A DNA stretch of 40,325 nt from Myxococcales bacterium (GCA_021847645.1 JAJZQG010000056.1:1-40325), one strand, 5' to 3'; numbered from the stretch's first letter, positions 16,514 through 25,571 are shown. The notes: generated by a model from the letters alone, not told the origin. Numbers and translations are program-made.

Positions 16514-16861
16514 CTAGACCCGAATCATCTCCCGCACCACGAACTGCCGGTGCGGTCCGGCGCGATCGTCTCCCTTGTACAACCGCACGCCCAGGCCCAC
16601 CCGTACCGGCTCCAGCCCCAGGTCCGTCAACGAGTCCGTGGCTCCGCCGCCCCAGACGATGCGGTGATATCGCTCCCGGGTTGCCACCAGCTCTCCGTAG
16701 AGCTGCCGGCTTCCACCCGCCTTGACCAGATGCGGTCCCGCCGTCCTGTCGTCGTAGCGGCCGTCGGATCTGATTGGCATGTACGCAACGAGCCAATCGC
16801 CGTCGTCCGCGCGGAGCTCCACGCGGTAGAACGGACTGCGTACCACGCACGCGCTGCCCAT
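16514..16861 (-). CDS. Small hypothetical protein
   Basis: This 115-residue protein has no recognised family. It looks soluble and mostly beta: YRVELRADDGDWLVAYMP, YHRIVWGGGATDSLTDLG, RVGLGVRLYKGDD, HRQFVVREMI. Its amino-acid composition is that of a normal protein and no better frame exists here. The ATG at 16861 lacks a strong ribosome-binding site (only AGG). It lies 164 bases upstream of the permease on the same strand. Confidence 0.5.
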   Translation of the reverse strand: MGSACVVRSPFYRVELRADDGDWLVAYMPIRSDGRYDDRTAGPHLVKAGGSRQLYGELVATRERYHRIVWGGGATDSLTDLGLEPVRVGLGVRLYKGDDRAGPHRQFVVREMIRV

Positions 16862-17277
16862 GGGTCAGGACCTGTCGTGCAAGGAATCTGCAATGCCTCG
16901 AAGAGCGCGCACCGGCTCGTCGCTACCAGCTCCGGCCAGGCACGTCAATCGCCTGCCCGGCCGCACGGGGCGCGATTTGGGCGGCCAGCCCATTCTTCGT
17001 TGGACGACAGCGCCGTGCGCACTATGATTCCAGCGCCTCGCTCCGGCAGGCGCGCGACACAGGCGGAAAGGCTTTTCATCACGATGGCAGCGCACATGAG
17101 GGAGTTCCGGACGCTCTCCCGTCGTGACACCCCATCGAAGTGCCTGCCTGGCCCGATGTCACCGGGTGGCAATCCGGCCAAGGTGGCCGCTCGACGGTCG
17201 AGCGCAACGCGTCGCGCCACACCGGGCCCGGCTTCGCGCACGACTCCCGCACGGCCGGGCGCGGCCCGGAGGCCCTC
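16862..17277. other. Divergent intergenic region
   Basis: These 416 bases separate the minus-strand hypothetical from the plus-strand flippase-like gene. Open frames here are Arg/Pro-rich overlaps without family resemblance. The region presumably holds both promoters; no clear -35/-10 pair was identified. Confidence 0.4.
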
Positions 17278-18810
17278 GTGAGCCACGCCCGATCCGCTGG
17301 CTGGCGCGCAAGCCGTCTCCTCGCCATCGCGGGGGGCCTCGCCGTCACTGCCACGTTCGTCGCCCTCGCCACCCGCAAGCTCGATCTCGACAAGTCTCGC
17401 CACGTCTGGGCGTCCGTCCACTTGTGGCCTTGGCTTCCCCTCGCCGTCGCCAGCTACCTGCTCGGACACCTCATCCGTGGCTTGCGCTGCCGCTTGCTGT
17501 TCGGTCCCCAGGCCCATCTGCAGGTCGGTACCGCCACCAATATCGTCGTGGTGGGCTACGCCTGCAACAACATCCTGCCCCTGCGCCTGGGCGAGCTCGT
17601 GCGCGGCGGCATGCTCTCCGAGCGCACCGGCGCACCCTTCGTCCAATCGCTCACCGTCATCTTCATCGAACGCTTGCTCGACGGCATCGCCATTCTCGGC
17701 CTGCTGCTCGGCGTCTCCACGGTCGTTCGTACCGAGGGCTGGGTCCATGAGCTCAGCGCGACCGCGAGCGTGGTCTTCGGGGTTGCCCTGCTCTTGGTCG
17801 TGATGGCCGTCAGTACACCCTCGCTGCTGGTGAGCTTCGCGGCGCGGCTCGGCGCCGTGCATCCGGCCGTGCAGAGCGTGGCGATCCGGCTCGCCACACG
17901 CACCACCCATGCGCTGCGGGTGCTTCGTGATCCCGCGGTCATCGCCAAGAGCGCGGCGCTGAGCGTGCTCATCTGGGTGCTCGAGTCCGGGCTGTTCGCG
18001 TTCCTGCTGCCGGCCTTCGGCATCCCCAGCCCCTGGAAGACCGGCGTGCTCGCCATGGCCGTGACCAATCTGGGCATCATGGTCCCGTCCACGCCCGGCT
18101 TCGTGGGGCCCTTCCACTTTTTCTGCGAGGAGGCTCTGGCCTCCCAGGGAATTGCCCGCGAGATTGGCCTCAATTTCGCCGTGGCGGTGCACCTCGCCTT
18201 CTATGTTCCAGTCACCCTCTGGGGTGCGGTTGCCCTGCTGTGGTACGGCGTGGAAGTTGGTGCCACCCTGGCGCTCGCCCGCCGCGCGCGGCACGCCTCC
18301 CGTCAGGACGTCGCCGGTGGGGTTCCCCTGTTCGTTCTCGAAGAGCTGCCGCCTCGGCCGCCGGCCCACGTGCCCGAGAGCCGGCTGCTGTATTCGATTG
18401 TCGAGGCCGTCGTCGCGACCGATCTGCCCGCCGGGGGCGATGCCACGGCGGCAGCGCCCACCGACCCGATTGCCGCGTATCGCCGTGGTCCGCCCGATCC
18501 GGCACTTCTCAAGGCTGCCTCCGACTTCCTCGAAGCCCAGCTCAAGGCCTTGCCTGCGCTTCTTTCCATCGCCGTCGTGCTCGGCTTGGCGGCGTTTCGC
18601 GGGCTGGTGTTCTTGCGATACCTGCGGCCATTCTGCGCCCTGCCGCTGCACACCCGAAAGCGCATCGTCGAGGCGTGGGCCTTTGGCCGGCTCGGTGTGG
18701 CGCGACAGTTCTTCCGCCCCCTGCGAAGCATCGCGTGCATGGCCTATTTCGAGTCCCTCGCCGGTCGCATGCCAACGGCCGCCGGGGAGCAAGGGGCCGC
18801 CCGTGGCTGA
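17278..18810 (+). CDS. Flippase-like (LPG synthase TM / UPF0104) membrane protein with extra C-terminal domain
   Basis: This protein has 510 residues. Residues 1 to about 340 form the multi-helix membrane domain shared by lysylphosphatidylglycerol synthase and many lipid flippase-like proteins: CNNILPLRLGELVRGGML, FIERLLDGIAILGLLLG and MVPSTPGFVGPFHFFCEEAL are conserved elements. After a Pro/Ala linker, the last ~110 residues (LKALPALLSIAVVLGLAAFR... LRYLRPFCALPLHTRKRI... FFRPLRSIACMAYFE) resemble the helical segment that precedes the FAD domain in fatty-alcohol-oxidase-like GMC enzymes; this match is from memory. GTG 17278 follows GGAGG at 5-base spacing. The stop overlaps the GMC gene start by 8 bases, so the two are surely co-expressed. 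Confidence 0.8.
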   Translation: MSHARSAGWRASRLLAIAGGLAVTATFVALATRKLDLDKSRHVWASVHLWPWLPLAVASYLLGHLIRGLRCRLLFGPQAHLQVGTATNIVVVGYACNNILPLRLGELVRGGMLSERTGAPFVQSLTVIFIERLLDGIAILGLLLGVSTVVRTEGWVHELSATASVVFGVALLLVVMAVSTPSLLVSFAARLGAVHPAVQSVAIRLATRTTHALRVLRDPAVIAKSAALSVLIWVLESGLFAFLLPAFGIPSPWKTGVLAMAVTNLGIMVPSTPGFVGPFHFFCEEALASQGIAREIGLNFAVAVHLAFYVPVTLWGAVALLWYGVEVGATLALARRARHASRQDVAGGVPLFVLEELPPRPPAHVPESRLLYSIVEAVVATDLPAGGDATAAAPTDPIAAYRRGPPDPALLKAASDFLEAQLKALPALLSIAVVLGLAAFRGLVFLRYLRPFCALPLHTRKRIVEAWAFGRLGVARQFFRPLRSIACMAYFESLAGRMPTAAGEQGAARG

Positions 18811-20266
18811 CGCGCGGCCCGCACAGGTGATCGTCATCGGCTCCGGAGCCGGCGGCGCCGTCACGAGCCTCGAGTTGGCCCGCGCGGGCTTCGATGTGGT
18901 GCTGATCGAGGAAGGCCGGCGATTCGATGGCAAGGAGTACGGCCGCGACGCGACTAGCGCCATGGCGCGTCTGTATCGGCGCCGCGGCATGACGCCGATT
19001 CTGGGGCGTCCCGCGATCGGATACGTGGAAGGCTGTTGTCTGGGCGGCAGCGCGGAGATCAACAGCGGATTCTGGCACCGCACGCCCCGCGAGGTGCTGT
19101 TGCGCTGGCGCAGCCAGTTCGACCTGGCGGACGCCATGCCCGACGATCTCGAGCCGCACTTCGCCTGGGCGGAGCGCGAGCTCGGCGTCTCGAAGTATCC
19201 CGGTCCTTGGCCGCCAAGCACGCAGTGGTTCGCCCGCGGGATCGAGCGCATGGCCTGGGCAGGACAGGAGGTGCCGCGGGCCGCGCCCGGTTGCTCGAGC
19301 GTGAATCGCTGCGCCAGCGGCTGCCCCTCGGGCGCCAAGCAGGGAATGACCGCCCGGCTGCTTCCCCAGGCCGAACGGGCCGGCACGCGCGTGCTGACCC
19401 GCTGTCGCGCCAGGCTCCTGCTCTGGCGCAAGCGACGCGTCTCCGGCGTGATCGCCGAGCTCGAGCACGACGACGGCCGGCGCGAGCTGGTGCGGATCGA
19501 CGCCGACCACGTATTCGTATGTGCCGGCCCCACCGAAACACCAGCGTTGCTGCTGCGCAGCGGCATCAAGTACCGGATCGGCGACTCGCTGCGCATCCAC
19601 CCGATGCTCAAGGTCGCTGCCAAGTTCCCCGAGCCGGTCGACGCCCACTCGACCGTGCTTCCGCTGCTGCAGGTCAAGGAGTTCTGGCCTGCGATCTCGC
19701 TGGGCGGCGCCTACTCGTCGCTCGGGCACATGGCGATGCTGCTCAGCGACTCGTGGCCCCAGCTTGCGCCCGTCCTCGACGACCACCGCAGGCTCGCCCT
19801 GTACTATGTGGCAGTCAAGGGGACCGGTGCCGGGCGCGTGCGCTCCTCGCCCGTGGGCGACGACGAGGCCAGCCTGCGATACCACGTTTCAGCGGAAGAC
19901 CTGCGCAACCTGAGCAACGGCCTCGGCCGTCTGTCCGCCCTGCTGCTCGCCGCCGGCGCCCAGGAGGTCTATCCCGCCATCCATGGATTGCCACGCATCT
20001 CGAGCGAGCTCGAGGCTGTCCGGTGGCTCGACGAGATCATTCCCCGCTCCGCCGTGAGCCTGACCACGGTCCACGCGTTCTCGTCGTGCCCCATCGGCGA
20101 GCGCGCGTCGCGCACCGCGGCCAACTCGTTCGGCAAGGTGCACGGCTTCGAGAACCTGTACCTGAACGACGCCAGCATCATTCCCGACTCGCCGGGGGTC
20201 AATCCCCAGGGCACGGTCATGGCGCTGGCACGCAGGAACGTGCTGCGTTTCATCGCAACGCGATAG
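18803..20266 (+). CDS. GMC-family FAD oxidoreductase
   Basis: This flavoenzyme of 487 residues has the N-terminal FAD dinucleotide motif VIVIGSGAGGAVTSLELARA, a CCLGGSAEINSGFWHR segment (GMC signature 1 region), a Cys-rich SGCPSGAKQG stretch typical of the long-chain-alcohol/cholesterol-oxidase branch, and the C-terminal LYLNDASIIPDSPGVNPQGT block with the conserved Asn-Pro. It oxidises an alcohol, plausibly a long-chain or polycyclic lipid alcohol. The GTG start overlaps the stop of the membrane protein gene, which itself carries the helical domain usually found at the front of such enzymes. The pair may therefore form a membrane-associated lipid-alcohol oxidase. Confidence 0.87.
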   Translation: MADARPAQVIVIGSGAGGAVTSLELARAGFDVVLIEEGRRFDGKEYGRDATSAMARLYRRRGMTPILGRPAIGYVEGCCLGGSAEINSGFWHRTPREVLLRWRSQFDLADAMPDDLEPHFAWAERELGVSKYPGPWPPSTQWFARGIERMAWAGQEVPRAAPGCSSVNRCASGCPSGAKQGMTARLLPQAERAGTRVLTRCRARLLLWRKRRVSGVIAELEHDDGRRELVRIDADHVFVCAGPTETPALLLRSGIKYRIGDSLRIHPMLKVAAKFPEPVDAHSTVLPLLQVKEFWPAISLGGAYSSLGHMAMLLSDSWPQLAPVLDDHRRLALYYVAVKGTGAGRVRSSPVGDDEASLRYHVSAEDLRNLSNGLGRLSALLLAAGAQEVYPAIHGLPRISSELEAVRWLDEIIPRSAVSLTTVHAFSSCPIGERASRTAANSFGKVHGFENLYLNDASIIPDSPGVNPQGTVMALARRNVLRFIATR

Positions 20267-20398
20267 GTGGATTGCTTCCTACCGCCCGTCCGGCCGCCAG
20301 CTCTCGCGGGGGCAGCCATCGCGCGGCGTGGCCCTCGCTCGAGGTACGCGAAAGAACCCTCTGTTCCGCCACGGCGAAGACCTGCCACGCTCATCACC

Positions 20399-21125
20399 AT
20401 GTCCACGCTTCGCTCCGGGGTCTTGTCCGGGCTCGTCGCTCTGCTCGTAGCGGCCGTCTCCGCCTCTGCGTCCGCCACCGTCACCGAGCCCAACGGGCTC
20501 GTGGTTCCCCGCGATTCCATGAACGGCGAGGAACAGCCCTACACGCTGTTCCAGAGCCGCGGTGAGCCTCTGGACTACCAGGCCGACGGCCACGACACGC
20601 CCGCTACCTTCTCGCCGTTGTGCGACTTCTCCGCCGAGCTGGTGCTCAACCAGACCGCCTCGGTCCTCGCCGTCGGGTGGTACAACGTGGATCCGAATGC
20701 CATGCAGCCCCCGGGCGACGCCGACATCCATGTCATCGTGCCCGCCGGCTCGCCCGTCGGAACCGTCATCACCGCGGCCGACATTCGCAACGATCCCGCG
20801 TACGCCGGCGGCCTCATCGGCTTTGCCCTCGTCGGCTGGCAGACCGTGTCCCGCCGGGCAGGTGTGCGAGACCGGCGTTTGCGTGGCTGGCACGGGCGGC
20901 GCGGGCGGCAGCGCGGGCGCGGGTGGCTCGAATGCCGACCGCGGTGTGCAGACCGGGGGCTCGTCCGGCGCTCCCGCACATGGCACGGCCGAGGACGCCA
21001 GCGGTGGTTGCGGGTGCCGCACCGCGCACTCGGGCACGCGAGGCGGCGTGCTGGCGCTGTGCATGGCCGCTGCGCTGGCGTTCTGTCGCAGGCGAGGGGC
21101 GCGGAGCGGCGGCAGCGCGAGTTGA
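20399..21125 (+). pseudogene. Frame-broken MYXO-CTERM secreted protein
   Basis: The first part (20399 to about 20850) encodes a signal peptide (VAAVSASASA) and a domain with LVLNQTASVLAVGWYNVDP, DADIHVIVPAGSPVGTVIT and AYAGGLIGFALVGWQT. The sensible sequence then moves to the +1 frame: CPAGQVCETGVCVAG, a Gly-rich linker, GGCGCRTAHSG, a hydrophobic stretch and RRRGARSG, which is a MYXO-CTERM-type tail ending at 21125. The frames join around 20845-20855. Related myxobacterial proteins, as I remember them, are longer at this point, so an out-of-frame internal deletion fits as well as a one-base error. As read, the protein would terminate without its sorting tail. Confidence 0.65.
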
Positions 21126-21184
21126 GCTCTCAATATGTCATCGGGCACGTGAAGCCGGTGCGGTGTCCGTGGGGCCTGCGGACT

Positions 21185-21307
21185 TCAGCGGCCGCCGTTG
21201 TGCTGCTCTGGCACCTTGTCGGCCCACACGCGCAGCGCGATCGGTCACACCGCCACCAGGAGTGCGCCGAAAAACACCGTCGCGACCAGCATCGCGTTGG
21301 TCGTCAT
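21185..21307 (-). CDS. Tiny membrane ORF with in-frame TGA (doubtful)
   Basis: From ATG 21307, preceded by AGGGGTGA, the frame reads a 20-residue hydrophobic peptide MTTNAMLVATVFFGALLVAV. It then meets TGA (21245-21247) and continues in the same frame for 19 protein-like codons (PIALRVWADKVPEQHNGGR) to a second TGA at 21185. It could be a 20-aa small membrane protein, a TGG-to-TGA nonsense mutation in a 40-aa protein, or stop-codon recoding. No SECIS-like hairpin was recognised with confidence. Confidence 0.3.
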
Positions 21308-21434
21308 GCTCACCCCTTCCATCCAACTCCATTCACCGCAAGCGCGGTGCCGATTCATCCCATCCATTCGCTCTCCACGCCACACCAGACATCGAGCACG
21401 AGCACCTATCGGGGACGAAGACGTTCGCCCGGGC

Positions 21435-22064
21435 CTATTGGCACTGGTTGTTGCCCTTGCAGTTCCCGCTGCAGCATTCGGTCCCGGCACTGCAGGCCTC
21501 ACCAGTAGCCTTGCAGGTGGCGCTGTCCGCATCCGCTCCCGAGCCGGCGTCGTTGGGGGGCGTGGCCGCGTCCGCATCCGCTCCCGAGCCGGCGTCGTTG
21601 GGGGGCGTGGCCGCGTCCGCATCCGCTCCCGAGCTGGCGTCGTCTGGGCCGGTGTCCCCAACGCCCGCGTCGCCCGGCTCGCCGCAGTGCGGGACCTGCA
21701 TCGACACGCACAGCCCTTGCAGGCAGGTCACTTTCATGCACGGGTCGGCGCTCTGGCCGCAATCGCTGTCATACGTGCAGGCGTTGGCTTGGCCTGCCGC
21801 CCCGCCGCTGCCCGCGGCCGCGCCCGTTCCGCCTGCGCCGGCGGTCCCGCCCGTTCCCCCGGAACCTCCACTGCAGCCCAGGATCGTCTCCTCCACACAC
21901 TGGCCCTGCACGCAGTCCGACCACATACATACCGAGCTGGGCTGCGCGCAATCGTCGTTGCGCGTGCACTGAGGCGCCGGGCTGCTGCTGCTGGTGGGTT
22001 GCTCCGATGAACTGCACGCGGCGAGGGCCAGAGCCAAGACGCCGAGCATGTTGTGGAATCTCAC
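21435..22064 (-). CDS. Cys-rich repeat lipoprotein
   Basis: This is a predicted lipoprotein of 209 residues. GTG 22064 is preceded by GGAGGT at 6 bases, and the signal ends LALALAAC. Two Cys-rich segments (CTRNDDCAQPSSVCMWSDC and ACTYDSDCGQSADPCMKVTC) flank a Gly/Ala linker. A tandem Asp/Ala/Pro repeat with a 15-residue unit (GSGADADAATPPNDA) follows, and a terminal knot CKATGEACSAGTECCSGNC closes the protein. The last motif resembles small disulfide-rich knottin-like modules. Surface-exposed; function unknown. Confidence 0.75.
   Translation of the reverse strand: MRFHNMLGVLALALAACSSSEQPTSSSSPAPQCTRNDDCAQPSSVCMWSDCVQGQCVEETILGCSGGSGGTGGTAGAGGTGAAAGSGGAAGQANACTYDSDCGQSADPCMKVTCLQGLCVSMQVPHCGEPGDAGVGDTGPDDASSGADADAATPPNDAGSGADADAATPPNDAGSGADADSATCKATGEACSAGTECCSGNCKGNNQCQ
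21527..21640. repeat. 45-bp tandem repeat, about 2.4 copies
   Basis: A 45-base unit (15 codons) repeats almost identically inside the lipoprotein gene. The period is a multiple of three, so copy-number change would keep the frame. Confidence 0.8.
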
Positions 22065-22221
22065 CGATCTACCTCCGGAACGAAAAGCGAATGGGTTGCA
22101 GCCCGAGGCTGTGTTGGCGGGCTCGAGCCTAGCGCCGCTCCCCCGGGACGTCACGCAGAAACCGGCGCCGACGCCCAACACGTGGATTGCCCCGTCGGCG
22201 TTTGCGCCGGTCGCCATCGCG

Positions 22222-24663
22222 TCAAAGCGCTTCGCACAGCGTTCGATCGATGATCTCCTGCTTAACGGCTGGTGCCAGATCGTCGAAGTATGCCGAGTAG
22301 CCCGATACGCGCACCAGCAGGCCCGGGTAGCGTCCGGGATTGTCGCGCGCCTCGATCAGGATCTTCGGGTCGAGCACGTTGAATTGGATCTGCATGCAGC
22401 CCCGATCGAATCCGCCATCGAACAACCACTGAAGCCGCTTGTGGCCCTGGGGCCCGTCGAGCAGCCAGGGCGCCAGCTTGAGATTCAGATTCACGCCGTT
22501 GCGCGCCAGCTGCAGCGGTAGCGCCGCGGCCGACGCGAGCATCGCCGTGGGCCCCGCCCGATCGTGGCCGCGCCCGGGCGAGATGCCCGAGGAGAATGGC
22601 TCGCCGGGGCCTCGCCCGCTCGGCAGCGCGCCCACCTTCTCTCCGAATGCCACGTGCGCGGTGACCGAGTAGAACCCCGCCGCGTAGCGCCCGCCCCGGG
22701 TGTTGACTCGCCCGACCAAACACTCGCTGAACATCTCCATCACACGCGCCACCCAGCGATCCGCCCGCGGGTCGTCATTGCCATACTTCGGCGCGCCGCG
22801 CAAACGCGCTCGCAGCACCTCATCGCCCTCGAAGCCCCGCGCACAGGCCCGCACGACCTCATCCATCGTCGCAGCCCCATCCTGGAATACCACCTTGTCG
22901 ATGGCCGCCAGGCCGTCTCCCACCTCCACGACGCCCACACCCTGGATGCCGCTGCCGTTGTATCGCGCGCCCCCCTCGGTCGAGTCCTTGGCGGATTCGA
23001 TGCAACCCCGTATCAACGCCGACGACAGGGGCGTGGGGTGCAGCCTCGTATTCGCCAGCTCGATGGCCTGCAGATCGTCGATGAGCTTGCCTACGCCGTA
23101 TTCGAGCTGAATGCGAAACATCCGCAGCAGCTCGTCCGCGCTGCGGCAGCGTCCCGCCGCCGGAGTCGGCCTCCCGTGCATCCGCCGGTGTCCGAAGCGA
23201 CGCCCGCGGTTGAGCGCCAGCTCGAGATACAGCGGCATGTTGAGCAGCGCCGCATCCGTCGAGTAGAAGCTCCGGGCTGCCGGCGCGGGCTCCACGCACC
23301 CGATGGTCGCGTAGTCGCGCGCGTCCGCCGCCGTGGCGCCCCGGGCCTCCAACATGGGCACGATCACCGCGTCGTTGTAGACCGCCGGCGACGCCGACCC
23401 GCCCGCGAGGACCTTGGCGATGCGCTCCTTGTAGTCGTCCGGGCTGCCCTTGTGCACCCTTGCGTGGTAGTTGGGCTGGCGCGTGCGCAGCTTGCCCATC
23501 AGCTCCAGCATCAGGTGGGTAAGCTCGTTGGTCGCGTCGGCGCCGTGCTCGTCGGTGCCGCCCACCACCACGACCTGTCCGTTGAACAGACCGCCGTGGA
23601 ACCGGGTCACCCGGTCGGAGAAGGCGGGAACGATCTCGCAGAGCTTCACGGCGAAGCAGCCGAGCAGCTCCATGGCGCCTTCGCGGGTCACCACGCCGGC
23701 GGCCACGTCTCGCTCGTAGTACGGCCCCAGAATCACGTCCAGACGCCCCGGACTGATAGCGTTGTCCAGGGACTCTAGGTTGAGCGCGATCTGGGCGAAC
23801 AGGATGGACTGCAGCGCTTCCTGCAGCGTGCGCGCCGGATGACGGGGAACGCGCTCGCACGCCTCGGCGATGCGCTCGAGCTCGGCCTTGCGGGGCGTGT
23901 CCGGCTCGGTCTGCGCCCGCCGGCGGGCAGCCCGGGCGTAGCCGCGGGCGAACGTCTCGAGCCCCGCACAGGCGATGTCCACCGCGCGCAGGAAATGCGC
24001 CGCGGGTGTGTCCGGGCGGTGCTCGCGCAGGCTCGCTTCGGCCCGGGCCCGGATTCCCACCGTCCCTTCCCCCACCAGGGCCGCGTAGTCCGGGACGAAA
24101 TGCGAGATGCCGCCCGTCTCGTTGATGAGATATGCCGAAGCGTCGAGCTGGTCCGCGATGAAGGCCAGATTGTGCGGAAATGGCTTGGCCCGAAAGGCCA
24201 GGAAGCGCTTGGACCAGTAGGGCACGACCTCGGTGAGAAACCGCCGCCGCACCCCGGGATTGACCTTGAATCGATTCACGCCCCGCCGGTCGAAGCGCAG
24301 CAGATCCTCGAGCATCGCCACGCCGTGCAGCTCCGGATAGATTCCCCCGCCCACGCGGTGGGAGGTGAAGCCGCCGACCAAAAGCTCGTCCGGCCACAGA
24401 TTCACTCGCTTGTGCTCCAGCACGTACGCCAGCGCCCTCGCCTTCCTGATCACCATGGGCTCCCGCGCGTCCGCGTGGTCGCGAAAGAACCGCGTGACCA
24501 GCACCGCACGCTCGTCGCACAAGGCGCGCTCGCTCGCCAGCACGGTCTGGTGCAGCCGCCGAACCCGTGGACCGGGATCGAGCTGAGCCAACGGGTCGTT
24601 GGCCGCTTGTGCGGGCGCGGGTGTCGTGTGCTCGGGCGACGGAGTGCTCCAAGTCGTGGTCAC
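22222..24663 (-). CDS. Glycyl radical enzyme, eliminase type
   Basis: This PFL-superfamily enzyme has 813 residues. The active-site segment is ATIGCVEP with Cys456 and Glu458; a Cys-x-Glu pair is the mark of dehydratase/C-N- or C-S-lyase members (glycerol dehydratase, choline lyase, hydroxyproline dehydratase) as opposed to PFL, which has adjacent Cys-Cys. The glycyl-radical loop RVSGYSAYF (Gly788) is intact. The front holds PELHGVAMLEDLLRFD and GGISHFVPDYAALVGEGTVGI, both typical of the family. The substrate is unknown; residues QPNYHAR (396-402) may help classify it. The GTG start overlaps the activase stop as GTGA. The protein is oxygen-sensitive by nature, implying anaerobic or micro-oxic expression. 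Confidence 0.88.
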   Translation of the reverse strand: MTTTWSTPSPEHTTPAPAQAANDPLAQLDPGPRVRRLHQTVLASERALCDERAVLVTRFFRDHADAREPMVIRKARALAYVLEHKRVNLWPDELLVGGFTSHRVGGGIYPELHGVAMLEDLLRFDRRGVNRFKVNPGVRRRFLTEVVPYWSKRFLAFRAKPFPHNLAFIADQLDASAYLINETGGISHFVPDYAALVGEGTVGIRARAEASLREHRPDTPAAHFLRAVDIACAGLETFARGYARAARRRAQTEPDTPRKAELERIAEACERVPRHPARTLQEALQSILFAQIALNLESLDNAISPGRLDVILGPYYERDVAAGVVTREGAMELLGCFAVKLCEIVPAFSDRVTRFHGGLFNGQVVVVGGTDEHGADATNELTHLMLELMGKLRTRQPNYHARVHKGSPDDYKERIAKVLAGGSASPAVYNDAVIVPMLEARGATAADARDYATIGCVEPAPAARSFYSTDAALLNMPLYLELALNRGRRFGHRRMHGRPTPAAGRCRSADELLRMFRIQLEYGVGKLIDDLQAIELANTRLHPTPLSSALIRGCIESAKDSTEGGARYNGSGIQGVGVVEVGDGLAAIDKVVFQDGAATMDEVVRACARGFEGDEVLRARLRGAPKYGNDDPRADRWVARVMEMFSECLVGRVNTRGGRYAAGFYSVTAHVAFGEKVGALPSGRGPGEPFSSGISPGRGHDRAGPTAMLASAAALPLQLARNGVNLNLKLAPWLLDGPQGHKRLQWLFDGGFDRGCMQIQFNVLDPKILIEARDNPGRYPGLLVRVSGYSAYFDDLAPAVKQEIIDRTLCEAL

Positions 24664-25571
24664 GTGGCTACCTCGATTCCCTCGGCAAGAAAAAGGTCGC
24701 GGGCCCGCGCGAGACTCTCGGCCGCGCGGGGGCTGCCAGCCAGCCCCAACGGCGCAAGCCGCGAGCCGAGCCGCACCAGCTTCGCTTCCCCCATGGCGTG
24801 ATACCGCAGCAGTGCGATGCGATTGACCTGTAGCGCCCGCAACAGCTCGGCCGTGCCGCGCACGTTGTCGACGTCGTCATTGATCCCCGGCACCACCGGC
24901 ATGCGAAACGTCACCGGTGCGCCGCGCGCCACCAGCCTCTTTGCGTTCGCCAGGATCACATCGTTCGCGCTGCCGGTCGCGGCACGGTGGCGCTCGGAGT
25001 CCGCCAGCTTCACGTCGAACAGCACGAAGGCGAACAGCTCGAGCAGCGGCTCGAGACCGGACCACGAGAACGCTCCGCAGGTCTGCAGCCCCACGCTCGC
25101 TCCCTCGCGACGCAGGATGCGAGCCAGCGCTCCGAGAAACGCAGTCTGCCAGGTGGGCTCGCCCCCCGACAGGGTGACGCCGCCGCCCGACACGTCGAAG
25201 AAGCTCCGATCGCGAAGCGCTTCGCGCGCCAGATCCCCTGCCCGGACCGTGCGTCCCACCAGCTGCAGCGCCCCGTTCGGGCAGGCCTGCGTGCACAGCC
25301 CGCACAGGTCGCACCGGCTGCGATCCACGTGCGCGCCGTCCCCGTGGATGGCGTCGCGGGGGCAGGCCCGAACGCATTCTCCGCACTTCGTGCAGCGCTC
25401 GGCCCAGTGCGCCAGCTCGACCTTGCGCTCCAACCCCTCGGGGTTCTGGCACCAGCGACAACGAAGCGGACAACCCTTGAAGAAGACGGTCGTGCGGATG
25501 CCCGGCCCGTCGTGCACGCTGAATCGCTGCACGTCAAAGACCACGCCGCCGATGTCCTCGTCCGCTCCCAT
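24660..25571 (-). CDS. Glycyl radical enzyme activase (radical SAM)
   Basis: This 303-residue radical SAM activating enzyme generates the glycyl radical on its partner using SAM. Visible features are the FSVHDGPGIRTTVFFKGCP lead-in, the CPLRCRWC cluster motif (C-x3-C-x2-C), two inserted ferredoxin-like clusters (CTKCGECVRACP and CDLCGLCTQACP) and the SAM-binding GGGVTLSGGEPTWQ. The two extra 4Fe-4S clusters are typical of activases for eliminase-type glycyl radical enzymes and absent from PFL activase. It is encoded immediately upstream of, and translationally coupled to, the glycyl radical enzyme gene. Confidence 0.92.
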   Translation of the reverse strand: MGADEDIGGVVFDVQRFSVHDGPGIRTTVFFKGCPLRCRWCQNPEGLERKVELAHWAERCTKCGECVRACPRDAIHGDGAHVDRSRCDLCGLCTQACPNGALQLVGRTVRAGDLAREALRDRSFFDVSGGGVTLSGGEPTWQTAFLGALARILRREGASVGLQTCGAFSWSGLEPLLELFAFVLFDVKLADSERHRAATGSANDVILANAKRLVARGAPVTFRMPVVPGINDDVDNVRGTAELLRALQVNRIALLRYHAMGEAKLVRLGSRLAPLGLAGSPRAAESLARARDLFLAEGIEVAT

